Source of the DNA: Sweltsa coloradensis
Lineage: Eukaryota > Arthropoda > Insecta > Plecoptera > Chloroperlidae
Assembly: GCA_024449915.1 (NCBI GenBank)
Contig: JAMZAV010003132.1
Span: forward strand, 1 to 64,000
Direction: 5' to 3'
DNA length: 64,000 nucleotides
Shown: piece by piece, positions 34,872-46,627 of the stretch
Layout: every line of letters begins with the position of its first letter
Position numbering within the stretch: the stretch's first letter is position 1
Program-made: the position numbers and the translations under genes
The notes under the pieces: generated by a model
Databases searched by the model: none
Told to the model about the DNA's origin: nothing
What the model saw: the letters and a program-made list of their open reading frames with translations, nothing else

Positions 34872-35205
34872 TACACACCCGACTAATTGCCACTGTTATA
34901 GGCATCTCTATATGTGTAGTTTGGGTAGATTGTTGTATACCTTTTTGAGAAGCATGGCATCATAACTATGTATTCTTGCGAGTTGTGAATGCAACAAACA
35001 GATTTATGTGAGATGGCAAAATAATTTTGAAATGAATGCCCCAAAAATGTATTTTTAGTTCGGTTTCTGTGTGGTTGTGCTTCTACATTAAATAGTGATT
35101 ATATTATGACATCCCTGGCTAGCAAGGCAATCCAGGCTCGATCCCCAGTGAAGCCTTTCTTTCGGTCGTACCCACCAGCCAATGTGTAAATATTACACAC
35201 ATATC

Positions 35206-35846
35206 TTAAGGGGAATCCCTAGACCCAAATATGATTTCTTAAGAATGCAGTAAAGACGTCTGAAAAGTAAGTAGAATGTAAGAGGGGCTTAATAAATGAG
35301 CAGATTATTTTTTTGAATTTTTTTTTTTGACGGGACATAACCTCAGAATCAACAATTGTATTCAAATTACTGGAATCAGTTGCTCAAGTTCAAAATTGAA
35401 TTTTTAGCAGCGGTTTTTTGTATATTATTTCTACACTCCTTTATCTACAACCTAAATAAAAGGATTTTTGGATTTATATGGTTTGTTGCGTTGCACAATT
35501 TTTTTCGCCTGCCGGTACAATTTCAAATTTTGTACCGTTTAACGGAAAAAATCGTGCAACGCCAGAAACCATATAAAACCAATAATACTTATATTTAGGT
35601 TGTAGATAAAGGAGTGTAGAAATAATATAAAAAAAACGCTGCTAAAAATTCAATTTTGAACTTGAGCAACTGATTCCAGTAGGCCTAATTTGAATACAAT
35701 TGTTGATTCTGAGGTTATGTCCCGTCAAAAAAATTTCAAACAAATTATCTGCTCTTTTATTAAGCCCCTCTTACATTCTACTTACTTTTCAGACGTCTTA
35801 ATTGCATTCTTTAGAAATCATATTTGGGTCTAGGGATTCCCCTTAA
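35206..35846. mobile_element. Large foldback element flanked by TTAA
   Basis: Arms of about 310 bp: TTAAGGGGAATCCCTAGACC CAAATATGATTTCTTAAGAA at the left and its complement to CTAGGGATTCCCCTTAA at the right, meeting near 35527. Arms are roughly 95% identical by eye. TTAA at both ends suggests piggyBac-type target choice, although no transposase is present. A 240-bp frame reading through the centre is a by-product of the arms. Confidence 0.85.
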
Positions 35847-36385
35847 GTCAGGCTCTGGAGACACTTCAAACCAAGAAGTAAGTTTCAAGTAAAAAAGTGA
35901 TTAAATTTAAATTGTTCCGTCTAAGTGCAGGATTATACGGCGGTTGTGGTGTTGGCTATCAGATTTCTTGGCAACTGCCTCCAGATTAAATGATTTGGAA
36001 ATTTTTTTTTGTAAAAAGTATTGCCTAACTACTGACTACTGACGTGTGTGTCACTCATTCTATTTCTCAGATAGGTTTTCGTTTGGCGCAGGCACGAGAA
36101 CAGTACTGATGCTGGGACAGTTAATTGCTATGGAGGCAATTTTAAACACTTCACAAAATGTAATTTTATAGGATAGCTATCTAAAAATTGCACAAGATGT
36201 ATCAACATAGATATATCTCCATTGTATGTTCTTTGTGACGGTACAGAACACTGGGCAGGGTTATATTAGTATCTATCCATAGAACCATAGCAATTAATAC
36301 TATCTCCTTATTCTATTTTAACAAAAATAATTTTTACAGTAGAACTTGAAAAAGTTATGAGATCCCACGCATACAAAAACTTATA

Positions 36386-37508
36386 CTAGGAAAACGCTCA
36401 GTTGGACGCGTTGATAAGCAAGCACGTGCTATATAATTTGTTGATGGTCCAAATTTCAACCTGATCTGAATCTTCGTGCAACCGCTATCATGAGCCAAAA
36501 AGGCTCTAGCTTCGTGCGACTTTTCGTTGCCATGGTAACGTTACTTTTGTTAAAATGTAATTTCCATCTACACTTCTTATCGGATCTAAACAAAATTAAC
36601 AAATTCGTGACCGGACGGACATTCTAAATGATTTGGCCACCTCAGATTTTGTCGCCGTTTAGTTTGAAAAAGAAACTTTCGATTAACTTTAATGTAACTT
36701 TGTACCTTTTTGAACGATTTTGCCACAAAACTAATGTCGTCCAACCCACATCGAAATTTGTTGATAATCCAAATTTCAACCTGATCTGAATCTTCGTGTG
36801 ACCGCTATGATGAGCCAAAAAAGCTTCAGCTTCGAGCGACTTTTCGTTGCCATGGTAACGTTACTTTTGTTAAAATGTAATTTCCATCTACACTACTTAT
36901 CGGATCAAAATAAAATTAACATATTCGTGACCGGACGGATATTCTAAATGATTTGGCCACCTCAGATTTTGTCGCCGTTTAGTTTGAAAAAAAAACTTTC
37001 GATTAACTTTAATGTAACTTTATAACTTTTTGAACGATTTTGCCACAAAACTAATGGCATCCAATCCAGATCGAAGCTTGTGGATGGTCCAAATTTCAAC
37101 TCGATCCGAACCTCCATTCGACCGCTATCATGAACCAAAAAAGCTGCGCGACTTTCCGTTGCCATGGTAACGGTACTTTGTTATAATATAATTTCCATCA
37201 ACACTACTTATCAGATCAACATAAAATTAACATATTCGTGACCGGACGGACATTCCAAATGATTTGGCCACCTCAGATTTTGTCGCCGTTAAGTTTGAAA
37301 AAAAAACTTTCGCTTAACTTTAATGTAACTTTTTAACTTTTTGAACGATTTTGCCACAATGGCATTCAATCGAGAACGAAGCTTGCGGATGGTCCAAATT
37401 TCAACTCGATCCGAGCCTCCGTTTGAACGTTGTGGCGAGACATACAAACAAACAAAAAAAAACAGTGACTATTTTTTCCCGGCAGAGTCAAATGGAAACG
37501 CTGCTTAA
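36386..37508 (-). mobile_element. Helentron-like element, family V, with internal tandem repeats
   Basis: The + strand begins CTAGGAAAACGCTCAGTTGG ACGCGTTGATAAGC and ends GGAAACGCTGCTTAA, the layout of 14455-15147. In between, a block of about 310-320 bp is repeated: TCCAAATTTCAAC occurs near 36448, 36768, 37088 and 37393, each but the last followed by TTGCCATGGTAACG and ACCGGACGGA. The 14455 copy has only one unit. Confidence 0.8.
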
Positions 37509-38022
37509 AAATACAGCCAAACCTTACACACTCAAAAGTAATGTGATTTAATAATGGGCGAAGCTCATCTACCCTTCCACATTTGCGCATTCTTATTCAT
37601 AAACATTCAGTGCGCTGTAACAACAACCTTGACAAGCTTGGCAAAATAGAATTTGCATGAACTATTAAGTTTAAATTAATTGGAAAAATAGAATTTGGAT
37701 GAACTATTAATATTATGTTTAAATTAATAATGTGACAAATTAGATGGACTATACACTGCTCTTTTAAATAAAGAAAAAAGTATGTAGGTAACGATATTTC
37801 AACAACTATTCAGTCGTCTTCAACTGGTTTAATGACATTTGACAGTTATGCATAGTTGCGAATTCTATTTTACCAAGCTTTTCAAGGATGTTGTTATGGG
37901 GCACTGCACGTTTATGAATTAAGAATGTGCAAATGTGGAAGGGTACATTTTTACCCTGACTTGGCCCTTTTTTTTGGATCACATTACTTTTGAGTGTGTA
38001 AGGTTTGGCTGTATTTTTACAA
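37506..38022. mobile_element. Foldback element, copy 2 (TACAGCCAAACC family)
   Basis: TACAGCCAAACCTTACACAC at the left and TGTAAGGTTTGGCTGTA at the right match copy 1 (9754-10110). The loop carries about 150 bp of extra sequence (37680-37855). It directly abuts the Helentron-like element at 37508. Confidence 0.8.
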
Positions 38023-38052
38023 GTTTTTGTATGGGTGGGTTTAAATGTACTG

Positions 38053-38559
38053 CAAAGGCGTGCACATGGCCTAGGCCTATTCCTCCCAGGCCGGACCTAA
38101 TGTATCAACTTCGTCCGCCAAACGACGGCCCATCCGCGCCGGCCTAGGCCGAGAGCCGTAGGCATAAAAAATTGTATGCATACAGATAAAATGTTTCAAA
38201 ATAAGTTTTTAATGGTCTTTTATATGCATGATTGATTGTAAACTTGTCCTTCTTTTCTGTACATTGTCATTAAAATATATTAAAACGCATGAAATGCGTT
38301 CCCTGTAGGGCCAAGGGAGCTAGCAGGGGCGGATCCCCCCAAATAATTTGTAATCTGTTTTATTTTAATGAGACGAACAGGGGGCCCAAAATTCAACGGC
38401 ACCGTCCTAAAATCGTGTTATAAGCCATAAAAGTTAAAATATTAAACCAAAAATGTTTCGCCTCCGGCGCATGGGGCTTCGCCTCAGACCCCAGCTGAAC
38501 TGTGCCACCTAGTTTTGCCCTTGTGCCGGGTCTAATGTTGGTGGCTGTGCACGCCTATG
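38053..38559. mobile_element. hAT-type element with 8-bp target duplication
   Basis: Ends CAAAGGCGTGCACATGG and CTGTGCACGCCTATG are inverted. The duplication ATGTACTG is perfect (38045-38052 and 38560-38567). The interior contains GCCTCCGGCG and CAGGGGCGGATCC blocks found in other hAT pieces of the window. Confidence 0.8.
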
Positions 38560-38567
38560 ATGTACTG

Positions 38568-39386
38568 CAAAACACGGATTTGTAGTGTGTATTTGATGAC
38601 CTCCAAACCAAATAAGATTGAAAAAATGTGACAATATTTAACACCGGCATATAGCTCTATGCATGTAGAAAAATACAAAAAATACTACATGGAAATCGAG
38701 GCAAAGGTAAATGCAAGTTTTTATTTAATATCTTACGTTCCATTCTGGCAAGTCCGCACTGACCCCCGTAAAGAGTGGATCGCGTCTAGTATGCATAGGA
38801 TATAATACTACCAATCGAGAAAACATCTTTTGCTCAGCCGCGTGTAGAACGTTTTTGCTCGTGACAGATCCCGAATGCGTAGTTCAAAGAGAGTTGAATG
38901 TTTTCTAAAAAGTGTGAAGTGCGCGTTACACACCTCTGTAAGCGGTTGCTAGATCTGTCCGGGTGAACCACAGCGCAAACACGCATCAATGTATCTCATA
39001 CATACAAGCACTTTTCAAACAAACTACATATGAAGTATTTTTTTATTTTTCTGCATGCATAGTGCTATATAGCGGTGTTAAAAATCGTGACATTTTGTCA
39101 ATCTTTTTTGGTTTTGAGGTCATTAAATATACACTATAAATTCCGAGTTGTGCAGTATACGTAAATATTAATCAAAACTTAATAATTTTTCAACAAAAAT
39201 GTTTAGCTTGATTTCTTCAGAATCACCCACAGAGTCAGGTAAATGGGAGACAAAGACTCATTTATTCCGTCTGACTGCCAGCAGATTAGGCCAAAGCGGT
39301 CAGCACCTGTACACAACTTTTAGGGACAATTGTCTTAATATTTCTATCCTCATGGAAAAACAGTATTAATCTTCAGTGTTATCGAT
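38568..39386. other. Intronic sequence without recognised features
   Basis: Only an imperfect inverted correspondence was noticed: GACCTCCAAACCAAATAAGATTG near 38598 against CAATCTTTTTTGGTTTTGAGGTC near 39099, hinting at an old inverted-repeat element of about 520 bp between them (38560-39130). Confidence 0.4.
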
Positions 39387-39757
39387 TAAGAGGATGGGAT
39401 AGTCGTGAAATAAAACCACACAAAATTACAGTTTTTTCGTGATATCTCGAGAACGATGCAAAATATCTAAAAACTGATTCTCGACCGCTATGTGGTTTTG
39501 TTAGAACAATGTAATGCAAGAAAAAATATTCAAATATAATAATTGGTGTGGTTTGTATTTAAGATATGCATTTAATTAATTAAAATTCTAATAAAAAACT
39601 TAATTACAACACAATATTTTTTCGTACAGGCCATAGTTCTCCCAAAACCACAGAGCTGTCTAGAATCAGTTTTTAGATATTTCGCATCGTTCTCGAGATA
39701 CCACGAAAAAACTGTAATTTTGCATGGTTTTAATTTCGCGACTAGCCCACCCTCTTA
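39387..39757. mobile_element. TA-flanked foldback-like element
   Basis: AGAGGATGGGATAGTCGTGA and its near-complement TTCGCGACTAGCCCACCCTCT face each other with TA outside. Arms of about 110 bp include TTTTTTCGTGATATCTCGAG AACGATGC and its complement. Fits a Tc1/mariner-type non-autonomous element. Confidence 0.8.
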
Positions 39758-40907
39758 CCAATATTTTGAAAGTCAAAAGAAAATGGCTGAAAGTTGGTTG
39801 AATGAAAGAGGAACGTGTATAAAAAAGGAGAAGGCTGTGTACATAAGGGAAAATTATGTTTGATGTGCGATTTTTTTGTCACATGGTACAAAAAGAGTTT
39901 TGAACCGGTGGACGAAAAAAATCGTACAACAGGCGTTATTTCAGAAAATATTTTCCCTTATACTCTGTCCAGAGACAAAGTGTGTTAAAAAAGAATCATG
40001 GCTCAAAATTAAGTATTGCACCTAGAACTTTCATTTTGTTATTGACCCAAAATTTGCATATAATGGCCAAGTGGGAGTTATTGCCCCATAAAAAAATTCC
40101 TTTCTTTTTTTATTTAAGTTCCTCTTTCATTCATCCAATTTTCAGCCATTATCATTTGACTTTCAAAATATCGGTCAGAGTGCTATGGAATAACTTTAAT
40201 AGTTTACGATCCTTCCAACAAGTCAACATGCCAAAGGAAAGATATCACACCATTTTAGGCTATTTTAGTCCACAATATGAAATTACAAGGAGACAGAGAT
40301 CATTATGACTATCAGTCTGTACTCTGTTAACATACTAAATCTGTATGTCAATCTATCGGCACTAAAGTTGATTGCAAAGGTTGGTCATTTTGACTGCGAT
40401 CTAGGAGCTCGATTTTTATAGGTGTTTTTTCCAATTTAAACTCCACTTTTGAAATTCAAATGCTTAAATTGGAAAAATCAGAACATGAAAATGTACAAAC
40501 CACTGGAACATGGAGTATTAAAATCATGTAAATGTACAGGGATACACATTTTAAAAGCTCCGCTCAAAAATCAAACTTTTCCCAATGGCTTCACTCAACC
40601 TAAAAATGTTAGCCTCGCACAGCCGTATTTTTTATGTTGTGTATTCTTTTCCCATATTAGCGTTAATCCTTATCCAAATTAAGTAAAATTGGTGAAGTTT
40701 TGGTAGTGGTCCAGTGATAAGGAATATTGTCCCTACTAGAGGTGGTCGCTAGATCAATTTTTCACTCACCTCACGTTACGTCACGTAAACTCATTTTCTG
40801 TTCATGCACAGTCACTCACGAATAATATAATTTTTATTTAACTCACGCATTATCACGTAATATTTGTCAAGTATATACTATACTCACTCACGCCTGACTA
40901 CTTGCAT
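39758..40907. other. Intronic sequence
   Basis: No supported gene. From about 40745 onward, TCACTCACG and ATCACGTAA words recur, and similar words reappear after the hAT insertion (41680-41720), so 40745-41720 may be one older element split by it. Confidence 0.35.
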
Positions 40908-41485
40908 CAGAGGTGTAGCCAAGTAACTGAAAGGCCTGGGTGCAAGGTTCTCTAATGGGCCCCTGTGGTTGCGTGGGCAGAATTTTTTTGGGGCCCTTTT
41001 TACTCAAGATAGCCTGTAGAGCGATTTGAGACAGGAACCGTCCCGACAACTATTTTTAAAATACTACGGGACAGATCACATAAAAATGGGGTGATCTCAG
41101 TAAAACCGGGACGTCTGGTTACCCTCTATGACAATGACCCTATGTTTATAACGATGCATATATATGTATGTGTATTTTAATTAATTATTCAACAATAGTG
41201 TAACATTAAAAACCCTCTGTAGTTTGGATTCAGCTGAGCGGTTGCGGTGTGGGAAGGGGCAAAGGGGTGTAAAATACGCGGAACATTCAAACAACAATAA
41301 TTAAGTGCAATCTTTGTAATATCGACAAATAAATTTCCAATGTAAATAATGACATTTTATATTTTAAAATTATTTGTTATAAATTGTCTATAGCACATTT
41401 AGGACACCCTCGCGCCCTTCGGGGCCCTCAATGCTCAGGGCCCGGGCGCGACGCACCCCTTGCACCCCCTATTCCTACGCCCCTG
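40908..41485. mobile_element. hAT-type element with 8-bp target duplication
   Basis: The left end CAGAGGTGTAGCC and right end TACGCCCCTG are inverted. The flanks ACTTGCAT (40900-40907) and ACTTGCGT (41486-41493) differ at one base. Inner blocks GGGTGCAAGG/CCTTGCACCC also correspond. 578 bp, non-coding. Confidence 0.75.
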
Positions 41486-41493
41486 ACTTGCGT

Positions 41494-42697
41494 TATCAAG
41501 CCTCTCGAGAGAGCAAGTGATTGGTTAATTAATTAAAGAGATTGTTCGTTAATTATTCTCTCGTCCATGTATTCATGGCTGAATTTTAGGGCATGGTGTG
41601 ACTAGAGTTAAGCTAAGAGGTGGGTGGCCTAGCCTCACAGCTGAGAAGGGCTTGTTCTGCGCTGGAGCATTTAGTGTCGCACACAGTCACGCGTGTTATA
41701 TTATCACGCAAAATCACGTTACCTTTTCAAAGCATTCTACATACATACATACAAATACCAATGTTTTGCTACCAATTTATTGGGTTTGATTTCCGGTTTT
41801 AGAGTATTCGTCACACATTCAACGGAACATCGAGTGCCTGGCGCGTGTTATCTAGATTTTCATATTTGACATAACAATTGTGAAAAATGAGTTAATGTTT
41901 TAACATAGTTCAATCTACGTTGAAGGTTGTTGATAACTTTCAATGGTCTAACATGTAAACTAAAACATAAGAACATCTCTCGGAACCTCAAAAATGAATT
42001 TTCTGTTTTTTTTTGTTCCGGAAAAATGAAAAAAATGTGAGTGAACCGAGGTTCGTTGTGACAAATACTCTTAAGGCATTAAATTGTAGTTTCTGAAATG
42101 GACTCAAATTCTCTAACGTGATCCAAGGTTACATATTTCACAAATGGTGCTTTGGAGTGTCCTAGTACCAAAGCACATAATTGGTTGTATAGAGTTGTTC
42201 CAAACTAGCCTTGTCGGTGCTCTCCAGCCATTAGTCCTCTTTTCAAATATAATCATCTGGTTGGCCATTATTTTCTTGTTGATAGCGTCAGAGCCGACAG
42301 GCTTTGTTTGTTTATTGTACTTAAATTTAAGTTCCTATTAACAATGTGTTCTGTGCTAATCTGACAAATGTATTGCAAACATACAGTCACTTGATATAGA
42401 TAGTTGCTTTATAATAGTAATTATAATAATAATAAACTTTTATTTGGTCTCTGCAGCCAAAGCTGTTACATTGGTATCAAAGTTACAGAACTGATTTTAG
42501 TGGGTGACTTTCTGTTCTGTCCATCCAGGGTCTGTATCCACGGCTGTACCACTGAGAATATGTTTTGTTCCTCGACTAAAAGTTGTCTCTGAACACTTGA
42601 GATAAATAAACCAAGCACAAACCAAACATTTACCGCTGACTTAGTTTTCACATCTGTCTAGATTCCTTTCATTCCCTGTATTCTATTACAATCATGA
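41494..42697. other. Intronic sequence
   Basis: No exon is supported. Around 42420-42615 a stretch with AATAATAATAAACTTTTATT and GAGATAAATAAACC could be LINE tail material. A CATACATACATACA run lies at 41736-41750. Confidence 0.35.
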
Positions 42698-42701
42698 TTA
42701 A

Positions 42702-43200
42702 CCCTTTCACTACCAGATTTTTGTTTTCAAAATTAGGTTACTTTAATCAATCATTTCAAAATACTAATTATTTAAAAAGATTTTTAGTGTTTTTCAAATA
42801 TTTGTTTCGGGTTTTTTAAGGAATTTTGGAAAATTTTGGATTTTGAACTAAAGCTTCATTCTGAGTTAATATGTAAATTTGATGCAAATTCCTAAAACAA
42901 GATTTTTTTAAATTTTTTTTGCATATCTCAATTTTTTGTATCTCAAATAGCAGCAATACTAGAAATATTACTTTTCCGGGAAGAACCAAAATTTTCCCAT
43001 TTTTAGCCTTTTTTGCAGATTTGGATTTTCTCTAAAACAGGCACTTTTTGTCCAATCAGGATGGGGAAAAAAAGTATTTATTTTTAATGCTCGGGAAATT
43101 TTTTTGAAAAAAGGGGTCAAATTGAAAAAAACTTTCATTTTACCCGGATATAAATTTTGGAAGTTGATGTCCACTATAGAGGACACCAGTAGCGAGAGGG
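42702..43200. mobile_element. TTAA-flanked element, piggyBac-type
   Basis: TTAA (42698-42701) precedes CCCTTTCACTACCAG. The right side ends CCAGTAGCGAGAGGG before TTAA (43201-43204). Inverted CCCT..CTAC ends and TTAA duplication are characteristic of piggyBac-type elements. The 499-bp AT-rich interior has no transposase. A second copy of the interior is at 22295-22705. Confidence 0.75.
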
Positions 43201-43849
43201 TTAAGCAGATTTGCAATTGAATTGATCCATATTATTTGGGATGTGGTTTTGTAACTTGTTTAAAAACTTTGGTGTTTGTGATTGACTGATTGGTCTTACC
43301 TCCTAAGTTTAATATTTTTTTAAATTTAATAAATATCACTATGTTAGATCTGCATCAGTCTGCCAAATACAAAATTATATCAGTGCTGTGATGAGTGTTG
43401 CCAACACCCTCAGTACCATGGCCGCCAGTAGAACCTTAAAATGCCGCCAGATTCAAGGGCTGCACCACTAACTTGAATTAAATTGCATAAAAATCCTTCA
43501 CACAAGATGTACAATAAAAATGTATTGAAAAACAAGGTAAAACAAACCTCACATCAAATAAAAAAATCAATATATCGTCCTTAGTTTATGAACTAAATAC
43601 CATTATGATTTTGAATTATGCATAAAATAATTGAAATCGGTATGGAAATGACTTTGAATTTGCCTAAATTGCGTAATTTTAACACATATTTTGGGGATTT
43701 ATTAGCGGATTTATGTAAAGTTTACCGCTGTTTTGAAAGCTGAAAACTGCAAAGTGTTGCCACTAGTCTCAATTTGATATTTTCACCACGTTTTGACTTT
43801 CAAAAACGCTAAAAACGCCTTTACTATCAATTGTTCTCCATAATTTGTT

Positions 43850-44139
43850 CACCCTTTCACTATCTCATTTTATAAAATTTGTAACATACCATCATTGTTC
43901 ACCCTTTACTAGCTATTGTTTACTGTCATTTGTTCACCCTTTACTTTCTAATTTTATATTATTTGTTAATTTATTTCTATTGTATTGTATAATGTGGTTT
44001 TAAGAGGTACAACTAAGCATAGTAAGTTAGACACTTTGTGACTGGGGCCTCATGGCCCTTTTCAAACTTTCTATGAGGTTGTGCACCTTAATATTCGATT
44101 ATCTGTACAATTTCTAAAATAAATAATAATAATAATAAA
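43850..44139 (+). mobile_element. LINE 3' tail fragment
   Basis: GTTTTAAGAGGTACAACTAA, GGGGCCTCATGGCCC and a terminal AAATAAATAATAATAATAAT run (44116-44139). This arrangement of 3' untranslated sequence and AAT-unit tail resembles the end of the LINE at 61225-62722. Upstream, TTCACCCTTTACT is repeated three times (43849-43942). No coding part. Confidence 0.45.
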
Positions 44140-44344
44140 ATACCTATCACCAGTGACTGACAGTAAAACGAGTCAGTGTTCGGAAGAACTTCAGCAAGAA
44201 TAATCCCTGTGTTCAGACGCCCGGTCAATTCGACCGCTGCGCGACTACTAAGGTTAGCAAAAACATGAGTGTGCTCCACCATTGTCCTCAATGGTACTTA
44301 CATCAAGTACTTAAAATACGTGTCCAAAAATATTTTTGATATAA

Positions 44345-45442
44345 CTAGGAAAACGCTAAAGTCCCGTCGCGTTGATGGATGAGCTTTTTTATAAGTTTTT
44401 AGATTGCGTGGGATCTATTTACTTATCAAGTGCCTTTTGAACGCATTGTTGTTGATTGTTGTCGATTGTTGTCAAGTTTCTATTGCTACTTGTAAATTGT
44501 CATTATAAACCTAAAAAGAAAACTCATATTAAAACCTTTATTCTATGGATTCTGGCTAACTTTTTCAACTTTTTTCTTTCAAAAAGCAATACATCACCAT
44601 TACCTTAATGTCCATGTGAAATATGAACGTTGTAGCCCTACCCGTTTGGTCAGAATTGGCCCAAATGTCACGAAAATATCGCACTAAAAATCGGGAAAAA
44701 TCGTAAAAGTACGATATTCATGAGAAATATTTCTTCGATTGTACCCAAAAACGTAGCAAGTCTAAGTTCAGAGATTTCGAAGGTCCCCTCAAATTTTCAT
44801 CCAGATCACGTATGCCGTTTGAACGGTAGAGAGCAAACAAACAGACAGAAAAACAAACGAAAAAACAAAAAAACAAAAAAACATTTTAGCTAAATTTTTC
44901 GAGGGGTCAGTGAAATTGAAGTCTTCGCTTCGCTCATTCTAAAATATGAATGTTGTAGCCCCACCCGTTTGGTCAAAATCGGCCCAAATATCATGAAAAT
45001 ATCGTACTAAAAACCGGAGAAAAAATCGTAAAAGTACGATTTCTATAAGAAATATTTTTTCAAATGTCTCTAAAATCATAACATTTATGATTTCAGTGAT
45101 TTTAATCGTTCCTATAAAGTTTCATCAATATCGGAGTAGCCGTTTGCCAAATATCAGGAAATATCGCACTAAAAATTGGAAAAAAATCGTAAAAGTACAA
45201 TATTTATGAGAAATATTTCTTCGATTGTACCCAAAAACAATACAGCTCTAAGTTCAGAGATTTCGAAGGTCCCCTCCAATTTTCATCAAGATCGCATATG
45301 CCGTTTGCCCGGTAGAGAGCGAACAAACAGACAAAAAAACTAACAAAAACAAAACACCCGAGCTATTTTTCTTGGGGTAACGTAAGTAAAAAACAAACAA
45401 AAAACACAAAGTCAAATTGAAGTCTTCGCTTTGCTCATCCAA
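44345..45442 (-). mobile_element. Helentron-like element, family III
   Basis: The + strand begins CTAGGAAAACGCTAAAGTCC CGTCGCGTTGATGGATGAGC and ends GAAGTCTTCGCTTTGCTCAT CCAA. The interior contains a partial direct duplication: GAAGTCTTCGCTTCGCTCAT also occurs at 44921-44940, and ATATGAATGTTGTAGCCCC lies just after it. Non-coding. Confidence 0.75.
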
Positions 45443-45899
45443 CTATAAGAAGGTGAAACTGGATTTTAATTTATACTGTATTATCAATAATATTATCAAT
45501 GAACCGTAGTATTTAGTAAATCAATAATCTCAAAAATGTTTCAATGTTCTCTTTTATGTAATATGCCTTTATATCGATCAATAAACGTGATCATACTTAT
45601 ACCCGATTCATTATTACTCTTTAGAATATCATAGAAATAATATAATTAAGTTTCATTTATAATTAAAACATTGACGTCGACTTATTTCACAATGTCCACG
45701 TGCGACTACTAACGTAACAAACAGGGGCGCAAGTACTGAATGTGTGAATGTGAACATTGTTATTAGGTGGCGGCCCTGTGATTATCTCTTCTAGCTTGTG
45801 TGTACTCTCAGTCTTACTGCATGGGTATATAGATTATATAACCCCAAAATAAAAATGCTATATTCTCATTTGTTAATTTACATATTATGTATGTTTTAG
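45443..45899. other. Intron before terminal exon D
   Basis: Single-copy-looking AT-rich sequence ending in the weak pyrimidine tract TTATGTATGTTTTAG at 45899. Confidence 0.5.
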
Positions 45900-46222
45900 G
45901 ATATCACGATTGGCCCCCTGTCGTGACGTCTCTCGAAGAGGGATCTAGTTCCCTCCGTTATCCGTGCTCAAGCTGTACTCGAACCTACAAATACAAAGGA
46001 GATCTCAGTAGACATATCAAGTACGAATGTGGTCAGGAGGAGCCGTTAAACTGTCCCAACTGCAACAGAAGTTACAAACAAAGACGAAACTTAATAGCGC
46101 ACCTGAAGAACGAATGCGGGAAAGAACCCCAGTTTCGGTGTCCACATTGCCCCTATCGCTCAAAGTGGAAAAGTACTTTAAAAGACCACATTAATAATAA
46201 ACATAAGTATTTTGATTGTTGA
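45900..46222 (+). CDS. lola: lola-type alternative terminal exon D (three zinc fingers)
   Basis: Terminal exon after ATGTATGTTTTAG (AG at 45898-45899). Two bases complete a split codon, then 106 residues and TGA at 46220-46222. Finger 1 is C-x2-C-x12-H-x4-C (22, 25, 38, 43; YPCSSCTRTYKYKGDLSRH). Finger 2 is C-x2-C-x12-H-x4-C (51, 54, 67, 72; LNCPNCNRSYKQRRNLIAH). Finger 3 is C-x2-C-x12-H-x4-H (80, 83, 96, 101; FRCPHCPYRSKWKSTLKDH). Linkers are GQEEP and GKEPQ. KYKGDLSRHIKYECG and LKNECGKEPQFRCPHCPYRS are very close to insect lola isoform tails, making this the best-recognised exon here. It shares the three-finger plan with exon C. An in-frame ATG at 45887 lies before the acceptor and is not the start. 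Confidence 0.92.
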
Positions 46223-46351
46223 TAGAAAGTATTATTTTTAAGTGTTGATATTAATTTAATTAATAGTTAGCTAAGCAATTTGTACATGTCGATATTGAAT
46301 TGTTATTAATTATTATTAGTATTTATTTTTGAAATTGTACATAACATGAAA

Positions 46352-46627
46352 CTAGGAAAATGCCAAAGTCGTTCTGAGACGAGTGAGCGAGTCATGGGTT
46401 GAGTACCCGGTAACATTCCATTTCCTCCCCCATCATAAGACTGGATCCAGCATGGGTCTTTCCTCCCTAGCTAGGCTAGAGTGCCGTTTTATGGCCTAGC
46501 AGTTGACGCGCACTTATTCCAAACAAACTCAAAACCCTATCATTTATACATTATAAATGAATCTGTTCCCGGGTACTCAACACATAACTCGCTCAATCGT
46601 CTAACAACGACTTTGGCGTTTTACTAG
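46352..46627. mobile_element. Helentron-like family I unit with two inverted 3' ends
   Basis: CTAGGAAAATGCCAAAGTCG at the left and CGACTTTGGCGTTTTACTAG at the right are complementary over about 60 bp, including GAGTACCCGG...CCGGGTACTC. It is a free-standing copy of the 275-bp inner unit found inside the 10733, 29414 and 46842 elements. Confidence 0.75.

Noticed and set aside
35356..35598. 80-codon hydrophobic frame as a small membrane protein
   Set aside because: It runs through the centre of a foldback element whose arms explain the sequence.
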